Origin: Planctomycetota bacterium
GTDB lineage: Bacteria > Planctomycetota > UBA8742 > SKZP01
DNA length: 5,790 bases
Direction of reading: 5' to 3'
Assembly: GCA_007127275.1 (NCBI GenBank)
Contig: SKZP01000523.1
Coordinates: 1-5,790 of the forward strand
Every line of letters starts with the position of its first letter. Position 1 is the stretch's first letter. Shown in pieces: positions 1-5,790 of this stretch. The notes below the pieces were generated by a model. The model was not told the origin of the DNA, did not search any database, and worked only from the letters and a program-made list of their open reading frames with translations. The position numbers were made by a program, and so were the translations under genes.

Positions 1-3000
1 CCGGAGGGGGCATTCGCCAGCGGACTTTGCATGCGGTAGGTGAGTTTCACGTCTACGGCGAGTTCAAGGGGCGTGGCCGCACGTGCACCGAGCTCATACC
101 GGGCTCGAAAGCGCTCCGCCTCGGAAAGCGGTTGTTCGAGCACGACCGGGAACCCCTCGCCCGGGGTGCGTAGGGCGACGCTCGCCACGGGGTTGCGCCA
201 CGTACCGCTCACACTCCCTTCGAGTATGAGCCGACCCTCCCGAATGGGCAAGCCGGGTACGAGCCTGCGTGCCCGTTCCAGTCGCGGCAACTCGACACGC
301 AAATTGCCGGCGAGTGCGCCGAAGGCAAAGACGCGCTCGTACCACTCGGGGGCCATCACGGCCTCGTTATCCGCCCGCAAGAGACGCTCGAGCCGAAACG
401 GGGCGTGGCCTTCCACGTCCAGGCGAGCGAGTATCTCGGCGTCGTTGCCACGAATGTCCCGTGTGCGCAGCGGATTGCGCGGTTCGCGGCGTGTGGCGTG
501 CGCGGCGGCAAGTGCCGTGTGCAAGTGGCGCGCCACGGGACGTACCAGTCGCACCTGTGCGCGGCTGCCGCCGCGGAAGCGCATCTCCCCGTTGCGGCCC
601 TCGACATGCAGGTCCACGTCGAGGCGCAGATGCGCCGGGTCTGGCAGTTCGCGCTCCTCGGGCTCTCCGAAGCCGGCCGGCTCCGCGGCGACGGCCCGAA
701 GGTCCAGGCCGACGGCCTCGCGCAATGCGTCGTAGATCGCCGCGTCGTCGTAGGCGAGGTCGTGGGCCGCGAGGCGCAGATCCCAGTCGAGCTCGTCAAG
801 CCGCCAGCCTGCTCCGTCGTTGGCGGCCTCGAGCCGGCCGTCGGCGCGCACGGACAACTCGTCGAGCACACCGCCGAGGCGCAACTGGGGATCCTCCTGG
901 CGGGCGAGGCGTGGAACCCCAGCAAGCGGCACGCGCTCGGCCTGTACTTGAACGCGCGAACGCTTGCCGGCCGCGAGGTTCACGCTGCAGATCAGTTGCC
1001 CGAGGCTTCCGTCGAGGGAAAGCGGCGAGTCGAGGCGTAGGTGCTCGAGGCCGCCGCGGCCATTGAAGGAGAGCGAGCCGGACGTCGGGCGCTGCAAGTT
1101 CCAATACAAGGGTTGGCGGGCGTAGTTAAGCGCGGAGATGTCGAAGCGCAGGCGCAAACTACTTTCGTTCCCGTTGTCGTTCTCGCGCGCGGCGGCTGGC
1201 AGACTCCAGTCCACCGCGGCGGTGAGGCCAAGAGTGCCCGGCGAGCCGTGTACATGCAGCCGGTGTAGCTGCGCGGCGCTGGGCTCGAGCGTGCCGTCGA
1301 GGCGGAGCTCGGCGAGGCTTTCGCCCGCGGGTAGCTTGAGGTTGCGCCCGTGTACCCAGACGTCCCAGACGTCGACTTCACCACCGCCATCCTGAGGCTC
1401 GGCCCCTTTTTCGCCGCGACCGACGACGGAAGCGTCGAGCGAGCCGGCGAGCAGCGGAACCAGCGTGTCGCGCATCTCAGGCGCATCCGCGTAAAACATC
1501 TCCGCCACCCAGGCATAACGGCTCAGGTCGTGCAGGCGCAGGTCGAGGAACGCGTGGTCGAGCCGAGGAACCATGGGGTGGGCATCCGCCTTCAAGTCCG
1601 CCTTCAACCACGCACGCACGCGGTCCACCGTCGCCGGCAACTCTTCAGGGGGCCGCATTCTCTCGGTTCCGACCAGCACGAAACGCTCCAGTTCCACGCG
1701 CGGAGAAGCGTCCGAGGCGGAGGCGTCGTAGCGGGCGGAGAGGTCCCACGAACCAATCAAGCGGTGGCGGTAGCGCCAGTTGCGTCCGGTGAGGTCGAGG
1801 TCGAGCCGTGGCTGACTGAGGGAGCCTTCGAGGTTGAACTCGCCGGCCAGCCGACCTTCCAGCGGCCGCAACGGTTCGAACTCGGGGAAAACCCGCGCCA
1901 GCGGCTCGCTCCAGCGTTGCAAGCTCGGCAGGTCAAACCGCCCGCCGAGCCGCGTCTCTCCGAATTGCAGTGCGTCACCAATCTCGGCGACGGAAACCGG
2001 CAGCGGCCCGTCTCCCGTAGTACGTGGCGCCGCGTCCCGTTCGCTCTCCGGCAGCGCGAGCCACCCGCTTGCCTGAAAGCGCCCGGCGCCGTCCGAGTCG
2101 CGGTACTCCAGCTCAGCGCGTAGGCGCTGCGGGTGCATCTCAAGCCGCACGTCCGCCTCCATGCCCGCGAAAATCTCCGCTGGCCAGTTGAGCGGCAAGG
2201 CGAGCACCTGCGGCAGTCGTTCGACGTCGCGCAACTTGAGCGTCAGGGCCGCGTCGGTGACGGCAACTCCCGTCGTGGCCGCCGAGGGAGAATGCCGCAC
2301 CTCCTCATCCGCCGCGTCGGCGACGTCCTCCTCGAGGACTACGGCGGCGCCGTCGTTGTCCTTACCGACACTTCCGAGCGTTCGTGGCAAAAGCAGTCCG
2401 GCCCGCTCGAGGTGCAATTCGCTTTGCCCGAGGCGTAGCATGCCCAGAATGTCATGCACCTCGCGTTGTTGCAGCGACGCCTCGACATACAAATAATCCA
2501 ATGCCACGCGTATCTGCGACTCGGCCCGGCCAGGATCCCATTCGACGAGGTCGAGATCCTTCGCCACGGATTCGAGCGCCTCGGTCGCCGCCGCCGACTC
2601 GGTAAGCGCCACGGCCGCGTGCAGGTTGCGCCCGCCCAGTTGGACATCCACCGCGGCGCCGAGCGGGTCCGCAAGGTTCACCGTGCCGTTCAACCGAGCG
2701 GAAAGGCGCCCGCGCGTCAGCGGCACGGCATCCGCGCCGAGCCAGCGTTCCACCTGTGCAAGGTCGAGTCCCTCTGCCTGAAGCAATTCGAGCGCAGCCC
2801 ACGGAGCTGGCGCACGTTGCCACGTTTCCCCCAACGGCAAGGCGAGCGTCGCGTCGAGAAACAGGCTGCCGCCGAGCACGTCGAGTTTGCCGGCGACGGT
2901 GACCGGCTGAAAATCTCCGGGCTCGCCGGGGGCGCCGCCAGGATGCGTGGCCACCCACTCTGGCGTGCGGACCGCCTCGCCGAGTCGCACGCGCAACGGC

Positions 3001-4067
3001 TCCTGTACCTCAAGGCCCGCCCAGTCGAGGCGTGTCACGGCAAGCTCGCGGCCGCGGCGCATCAGTTCCGCATGCAATGGTGCGGCGTCGAGCTTCGTCT
3101 CGCCGAAGCGGCCGGAGAAACGCGCCACATCCAACGCCACGCGGGCGTTTTCCCCGGCGCTACGCACGGTGAGTTCGAGCTCCTCGGCGCGCAGTTCCTG
3201 GCCCTCGCCGAGTTGCACGACAACTCGCGCGTCGCTCAACGCCACGTCCGGCAACCACGCCGGCAATACAATCTCCTCCGGCGCCTCAAGCGGCTCCGGG
3301 GGATGCCGTGCGTCGACAGTGAGCACGAGCCCGTCGACCGCAGCCAGTTCGAACCACTCCGGCTCGCCGCGCATCAGACCCCACAACGAGTAGCGCACCT
3401 CGGCGGAGCGCAAGGCGAGGTGGCGCACGTGGGTTCCCGTCGCTTCGCCGTGCGTGCGCAACCCGTGAATCTCGAACGACGTCAGGAGTGTGCCGCCGAC
3501 GCCGCGCACCGTAACGCTCGGTGCGGAGAGGGCTTGCGCGACCTGCGCCTCGAGCACGGCGACGACAATGGGTGCGAGCCACAGCCCGCGCGTCACGAAC
3601 AAGAGCAACAAAATCAACGTGACGTTGACCGGGTAACGCCACCACCAGCCGCGCCGAAAGAGCATCCGTCGAGGTTGTCGCCGCTGCGAACCGCGTGGTG
3701 AGGGACGTTGGGTGCGACCGCTTGCGGCACGGCTGGGTGCGGTCGAGGGCACGGCGTGGCCACCCGAGCCTGCGGACGTTCGACGACCACTGCTCGCTTC
3801 TCCGTTGAAGCGCGACTTTAACGTCGCCGGCGTCTTGGCCTGCCCCGCAAGCTGGCCGGCTGTAACGTCGGTTACCGTCTCAGCACGTGCCGCAGCCAAG
3901 GTCTTTTCGCCAGGCTCGCGCGCCTCCTTGCCGGTTGAATACGGCGCTTCCTGAGGGTGCCCACGTAGCGACTCCGCGCCGCCGTCTCCCTCGTGGGCCT
4001 CCGGCGACTCTCGTCCCTCCTCTTCGTTGGGAGAGGGAGGTTTAGGATGCTTTGGCCCGTTGGGCAT
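1..4067 (-). CDS. TamB/AsmA-like inner-membrane-anchored envelope protein, 3' end beyond the window
   Basis: The minus-strand frame starting with ATG at 4067 stays open for 1355 codons to the left edge; the C-terminus is missing. An in-frame TAG lies 24 bases upstream, and a purine-rich GAGGGAG abuts the ATG (spacing tighter than usual). Residues 1-134 are Pro/Gly/Glu/Ser/Arg-rich and look disordered. They end in a basic stretch (RRQPRRM), then an aromatic-basic patch (RRGWWWRYP) and a hydrophobic anchor at about 146-172. After it comes the usual start of AsmA/TamB-type proteins: GGTLLTSFEIHGL (191-203), VRYSLWGLMRG (224-234), and a long run of short amphipathic strands. Two TamB-style repeat motifs are visible: EGRLAGEFNLEGSLSQPRL near 737-755 and REGRLILEGSVSGTWRNP near 1276-1293. 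Known members of this clan span the periplasm as a hydrophobic groove and serve lipid transport or outer-membrane assembly. The diagnostic TamB C-terminal domain (DUF490) would lie outside the window, so TamB versus another AsmA-like subfamily is open. Met135 (3665) is an alternative start with no clear ribosome site. Confidence 0.85.
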   Translation of the reverse strand, partial: MPNGPKHPKPPSPNEEEGRESPEAHEGDGGAESLRGHPQEAPYSTGKEAREPGEKTLAAARAETVTDVTAGQLAGQAKTPATLKSRFNGEASSGRRTSAGSGGHAVPSTAPSRAASGRTQRPSPRGSQRRQPRRMLFRRGWWWRYPVNVTLILLLLFVTRGLWLAPIVVAVLEAQVAQALSAPSVTVRGVGGTLLTSFEIHGLRTHGEATGTHVRHLALRSAEVRYSLWGLMRGEPEWFELAAVDGLVLTVDARHPPEPLEAPEEIVLPAWLPDVALSDARVVVQLGEGQELRAEELELTVRSAGENARVALDVARFSGRFGETKLDAAPLHAELMRRGRELAVTRLDWAGLEVQEPLRVRLGEAVRTPEWVATHPGGAPGEPGDFQPVTVAGKLDVLGGSLFLDATLALPLGETWQRAPAPWAALELLQAEGLDLAQVERWLGADAVPLTRGRLSARLNGTVNLADPLGAAVDVQLGGRNLHAAVALTESAAATEALESVAKDLDLVEWDPGRAESQIRVALDYLYVEASLQQREVHDILGMLRLGQSELHLERAGLLLPRTLGSVGKDNDGAAVVLEEDVADAADEEVRHSPSAATTGVAVTDAALTLKLRDVERLPQVLALPLNWPAEIFAGMEADVRLEMHPQRLRAELEYRDSDGAGRFQASGWLALPESERDAAPRTTGDGPLPVSVAEIGDALQFGETRLGGRFDLPSLQRWSEPLARVFPEFEPLRPLEGRLAGEFNLEGSLSQPRLDLDLTGRNWRYRHRLIGSWDLSARYDASASDASPRVELERFVLVGTERMRPPEELPATVDRVRAWLKADLKADAHPMVPRLDHAFLDLRLHDLSRYAWVAEMFYADAPEMRDTLVPLLAGSLDASVVGRGEKGAEPQDGGGEVDVWDVWVHGRNLKLPAGESLAELRLDGTLEPSAAQLHRLHVHGSPGTLGLTAAVDWSLPAAARENDNGNESSLRLRFDISALNYARQPLYWNLQRPTSGSLSFNGRGGLEHLRLDSPLSLDGSLGQLICSVNLAAGKRSRVQVQAERVPLAGVPRLARQEDPQLRLGGVLDELSVRADGRLEAANDGAGWRLDELDWDLRLAAHDLAYDDAAIYDALREAVGLDLRAVAAEPAGFGEPEERELPDPAHLRLDVDLHVEGRNGEMRFRGGSRAQVRLVRPVARHLHTALAAAHATRREPRNPLRTRDIRGNDAEILARLDVEGHAPFRLERLLRADNEAVMAPEWYERVFAFGALAGNLRVELPRLERARRLVPGLPIREGRLILEGSVSGTWRNPVASVALRTPGEGFPVVLEQPLSEAERFRARYELGARAATPLELAVDVKLTYRMQSPLANAPS

Positions 4068-4240
4068 CTCCCTCGTTTCCACGCGGTGCTAAAGGCGAGT
4101 GGGAAAAGAGTTGTCCGAGACTCTGCGGCTCGCAGGCGACTCCGACCCGGGGACCACCGGCGGCAAAGCCGGTCTCACGCGAGATGCTCGCAAAGGGGAC
4201 ACGAAGTTCGCACGAAACGGCGCAGGAACCGCCAACGACA
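4068..4240. other. intergenic gap between the two minus-strand genes
   Basis: These 173 bases lie between the stop of the four-helix protein and the ATG of the TamB-like gene. The only structure I see is the small hairpin at 4156-4173. No convincing promoter or T-tract terminator is visible, so read-through from the upstream gene is possible. Confidence 0.6.
4143..4174 (-). repeat. hairpin resembling a decayed copy of the window's GGCTTTGCCG repeat
   Basis: ACCGGC at 4156-4161 and GCCGGT at 4168-4173 form a perfect 6-bp stem around a 6-base loop. Read on the minus strand the segment goes GACCGGCTTTGCCG, then CCGGTGG and CCGGGTCG. It shares the GGCTTTGCCG core, a GGTGG and a final GGGTCG with the tandem units at 5296-5397, in the opposite orientation. 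No run of T follows, so it does not look like an intrinsic terminator. Relatedness to the larger array is an inference from this short core. Confidence 0.4.
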
Positions 4241-5095
4241 TCAGCCCTTCTTGCGCGAGCGTTTCTTCGCGTCCGCTTCCCCTGCGTTGTCGAGGCTTTT
4301 CAGCGCGTCGCGGCTACGTTGCAGCGTATAAACCGCCGGCAACAGCACAATCAGCGCCAAGCCAATGAACAACGGCAACCAAAAGGTGTGCAGCATCCAT
4401 GCCTCTCGCTCTTGCGCCCCTTGTACGTGTGGGGGTACGGGGCTGGGTTGCACATCAATCTGCCCTGGCTGCGGCATGTGTCGGTCACGCTCCCACGGTT
4501 CGTCCCCTTCGTGGACGACCGTGGGCGGCTCCTCTTCCGCCTGCTCCAGGCGATGCTCCAGGCGCTCGGTCGTGGGCGGTTTATCCGGAAGCGCATAACC
4601 AATGACCGCCGCGGTCCCCAATGCCCCCGAAAGCATCAGGGCCAAGGGTACCACCACCCAGCCGCTGAATACGCGCTTGCGCGCTTTCTCGTCGACGTCG
4701 AGTTGCTGAAAGAGGCGCCGGAAGCGCACATGCAGCCCCGCATACGCAAGCAACGCAACGACTGTAAAGAACCCAGCCATGACATGGCCGGCTAGGACCA
4801 GGCCGTGGTTTTCCTCCACGTAGACGACCGTTGGCGGCGACATGTCCCGCACGACAATCTCTTCACTCGCCCACATGGTGAGCATGCTCCCAGTGAAGAT
4901 GCAGGTAGCAAAGGCGAAGACCGCCAGGCTCACCATTACAAGGGCAAAAACGCGCAGTCGGCGCGCCGGGCGGGCGACGTCCCGTTGCTTGGACGTTTGC
5001 TGCACAAGTGCAATGGCCGCCTCTGCCGCGGCGGTGGTGCTCGTGGGTGCCTCGCCACGAGCGACGTCGTCGCGAGGTAGTTCGTTCTCGCTCAT
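4241..5095 (-). CDS. four-helix integral membrane protein of unknown function, complete (284 aa)
   Basis: I do not recognise the family. The hydrophilic N-terminus (1-47) ends in a basic patch (ARPARRLR). Hydrophobic helices follow at about 48-74, 98-121, 144-169 and 236-257. The short loop at 122-143 (HVRFRR...KARKR) and the Lys/Arg-rich tail (AKKRSRKKG) are basic, whereas the 75-97 loop and the 63-residue 170-232 loop are acidic and proline-rich. By the positive-inside rule both termini are cytoplasmic and the two acidic loops periplasmic. Histidines 97, 104 and 122 mark the second helix and His236 the start of the fourth. That could suit a small haem-b-type protein, but no known haem motif is established. 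The start is ATG at 5095 with AGG 8 bases upstream and a stronger GAGGAG 13 bases upstream. It ends with TGA at 4243-4241. It lies 173 bp upstream of the TamB-like gene on the same strand and may share its transcript. Confidence 0.88.
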   Translation of the reverse strand: MSENELPRDDVARGEAPTSTTAAAEAAIALVQQTSKQRDVARPARRLRVFALVMVSLAVFAFATCIFTGSMLTMWASEEIVVRDMSPPTVVYVEENHGLVLAGHVMAGFFTVVALLAYAGLHVRFRRLFQQLDVDEKARKRVFSGWVVVPLALMLSGALGTAAVIGYALPDKPPTTERLEHRLEQAEEEPPTVVHEGDEPWERDRHMPQPGQIDVQPSPVPPHVQGAQEREAWMLHTFWLPLFIGLALIVLLPAVYTLQRSRDALKSLDNAGEADAKKRSRKKG

Positions 5096-5231
5096 TCGAG
5101 ATGCCTAGCTCCTCGAGGGAACGGAAAAGGGAGGAGTCCAACACACATACGGTACCAGTAACGGGGGGAGAGCGACCAGTGCCCCGTTGCAGGTCCGTGC
5201 CTCTCCCAGTTCCAGACACGTTGATACCAAG

Positions 5232-5252
5232 CCCACGGGCTTCGCCCGTGGG
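5232..5252. repeat. perfect 9-bp-stem hairpin in the left arm
   Basis: CCCACGGGC at 5232-5240 pairs fully with GCCCGTGGG at 5244-5252 across a TTC loop. The right arm repeats this at 5407-5427 with GAA in the loop and one mismatch. No T-tract follows, and the site lies upstream of both flanking genes, so a terminator role for them is unlikely. Confidence 0.85.
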
Positions 5253-5295
5253 TCGAGCGAGCGTTCGAGCTACTCCCCCGGGTCGCGCGAACTGT

Positions 5296-5397
5296 GGGCT
5301 TTGCCGGCTTTGCCGGTGGGTCGCAGCCGCAATCCGGGCTTTGCCGGTGGGTCGCGCCCGCAACCCGGGCTTTCCCCGTGGGGCGCAGCCACAACCC
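5296..5397 (+). repeat. three tandem 31-bp units, the first with an internal 9-bp duplication
   Basis: Units lie at 5296-5335 (40 bp), 5336-5366 (31 bp) and 5367-5397 (31 bp), head to tail with no spacers. The first carries CTTTGCCGG twice (5299-5307 and 5308-5316); without one copy it is also 31 bp and matches the second unit at 28 of 31 positions. The second and third match at 25 of 31. Because 31 is not a multiple of three, any translation changes frame from unit to unit, which argues against a protein repeat. Confidence 0.85.
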
Positions 5398-5454
5398 GGG
5401 TTTCGACCCCCGGGCGAAGCCCGTGGGCTTGGTTTGGTAGCTACGGGGATTCTT

Positions 5455-5481
5455 CGGGTGCGCCGGTGGCTCGGTTTGGTA
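5455..5481 (+). repeat. decayed extra copy of the right arm
   Basis: This stretch runs from CGGGTGCGCCGGTGG to CGGTTTGGTA. It aligns with the right arm at 5411-5439, sharing the last nine bases (GGTTTGGTA) exactly and the internal CGGG and GTGG, with a few substitutions and two missing bases. It begins 16 bases beyond the end of the main element and suggests either a partial second insertion or an older, longer array. Confidence 0.5.
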
Positions 5482-5672
5482 CACTCCGACTACGGTCCGT
5501 TTAGGTGAGGAATTCAACCGTTCGGTAGGTGGACTGCCGGCTCGACGTGGCACCCGTTCTCTTGCGTCGCCGTCTGGTTTGTTCGTGTGTTTCTCCCTCC
5601 TAGCCCACACGGTAACGGCGACAGCGACGAGTGCGGCGGGCGTCGATTCGGCCCAACCCCAGGGTGGTTCCG

Positions 5673-5790
5673 ATGACAGTCCCCGGCAACGGCAACGCAC
5701 ACCCGCAGGACAACAACAACCCGCAACAAAGCGGCGACGCCTCCGAGCACGAAACCGGCGGCGGCGGTGGCGGCGGCGTCAAACCGCCCG
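5673..5790 (+). CDS. 5' end of a divergently transcribed gene with low-complexity N-terminus, truncated by the window edge
   Basis: ATG at 5673 opens a frame that runs to the right edge for 39 codons. AGGGTGG at 5661-5667 lies 5 bases before it, a reasonable ribosome-binding site. The visible residues are hydrophilic and disordered: MTVPGNGNAHPQDNNNPQ, then an acidic stretch, then seven glycines in a row and VKPP. There is no signal peptide or membrane segment, so the protein probably begins in the cytoplasm. In-frame stops at 5601-5603 and 5610-5612 rule out a much longer N-terminus; an upstream GTG at 5631 is possible but lacks a good ribosome site. Nothing visible allows a function to be assigned, and too little is seen to be certain that the gene is real. 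Confidence 0.55.
   Translation, partial: MTVPGNGNAHPQDNNNPQQSGDASEHETGGGGGGGVKPP

Larger units (their letters stand above)
5225..5439. repeat. compact repeat element: inverted 30-bp arms around a tandem array
   Basis: The left arm at 5226-5255 and the right arm at 5404-5433 are inverted copies matching at 29 of 30 positions. Both outer ends finish in TACCAA/TTGGTA; the right end carries an extra 5-base ACCAA duplication. Between the arms lie tandem 31-bp units whose first bases (GGGCTTTGCCGGTGGGTCG) resemble the arm core (GGGCTTCGCCCGTGGGTCG), so arms and units are probably one family. There is no open frame for a transposase and I see no clear target-site duplication. It may be a REP/MITE-like passenger or a structured regulatory or RNA element; which one cannot be told from a single copy. 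Confidence 0.8.
5096..5672. other. 577-bp non-coding region between divergent genes
   Basis: This gap separates the minus-strand start at 5095 from the plus-strand start at 5673, so promoters for both directions should lie here. About a third of it (5225-5439) is a structured repeat element, with a decayed arm at 5455-5481. I find no convincing -35/-10 pair in either direction. Long open frames cross it on both strands, but they run through the repeats in different phases and look like GC-rich chance frames. Confidence 0.65.

Noticed and set aside
1350..2123. A 257-codon plus-strand frame in the same antisense phase
   Set aside because: Also a shadow of the minus-strand gene; composition is Arg/Val/Gln-heavy with no recognisable motif.
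2454..3701. A 415-codon open frame on the plus strand
   Set aside because: Its triplets coincide exactly with the codons of the minus-strand TamB-like gene, so it is the antisense shadow of a GC-rich gene. The protein is Arg/His/Gln-rich without domain-like patterns.
4052..4795. A 247-codon plus-strand frame
   Set aside because: It is antisense to the four-helix membrane protein, whose hydrophobic helices and charge pattern make far better sense.
5232..5252. Intrinsic terminator
   Set aside because: The stem is strong, but no T-tract follows on either strand, and both neighbouring genes start, not end, toward this region.
5296..5397. Possible CRISPR array
   Set aside because: Units are contiguous with no unique spacers, and the whole 31 bp is conserved. 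No cas gene is present.
5008..5508. A 166-codon plus-strand frame over the repeat element
   Set aside because: It starts inside the four-helix gene on the other strand and consists largely of translated repeats (Arg/Pro/Gly-rich).
5092..5700. A 202-codon minus-strand frame across the intergenic region
   Set aside because: It runs through the 31-bp repeats, which shift phase in every unit, and overlaps the start of the four-helix gene. It has no convincing ribosome site or protein-like pattern.
5514..5750. A 78-codon minus-strand frame with a hydrophobic start
   Set aside because: It is antisense to the 5673 gene start, and its hydrophobic beginning mirrors the AAC/CAA-rich plus-strand codons.
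5579..5790. A plus-strand frame from TTG at 5579 that begins like a signal peptide (LFVCFSLLAHTVTATATSAA)
   Set aside because: It lacks a clear ribosome site, uses a rare start, and becomes an arginine run across the GGC repeat, whereas the overlapping ATG frame at 5673 gives a more plausible protein.

Overview
The window is GC-rich bacterial DNA. An inner-membrane-anchored, very long AsmA/TamB-type protein implies a two-membrane (Gram-negative) cell. The GC-rich hairpin repeats and the low-complexity, hydrophilic N-termini would fit a planctomycete or a similar high-GC diderm, but nothing here fixes the phylum.

Layout from left to right. (1) Positions 1-4067, minus strand: one uninterrupted reading frame of 1355 codons whose 3' end lies beyond the left edge. 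The frame was checked triplet by triplet and holds no stop. It reads as a TamB/AsmA-like envelope protein with a disordered cytoplasmic head of about 134 residues, one membrane anchor, and a long periplasmic beta-rich region. (2) Positions 4068-4240: a short gap with a small hairpin that resembles a repeat found elsewhere in the window. (3) Positions 4241-5095, minus strand: a complete 284-residue protein with four predicted membrane helices, not recognised as a known family. (4) Positions 5096-5672: a non-coding gap between divergent genes. It holds a compact repeat element (about 5225-5439) of two inverted 30-bp arms around three tandem 31-bp units, plus a decayed extra arm at 5455-5481. (5) Positions 5673 to the right edge, plus strand: the first 39 codons of a gene with a Gly/Asn/Gln-rich N-terminus.

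The four-helix protein lies just upstream of the TamB-like gene on the same strand, 173 bp apart, so co-transcription is possible and both would act at the inner membrane. The right-hand gene is transcribed away from them, so the repeat element sits in the shared upstream region. I see no mobile-element transposase, tRNA, rRNA or CRISPR array. The most unusual points are the N-terminal extension of the TamB-like protein and the repeat element; I do not see convincing evidence of a wholly new system.
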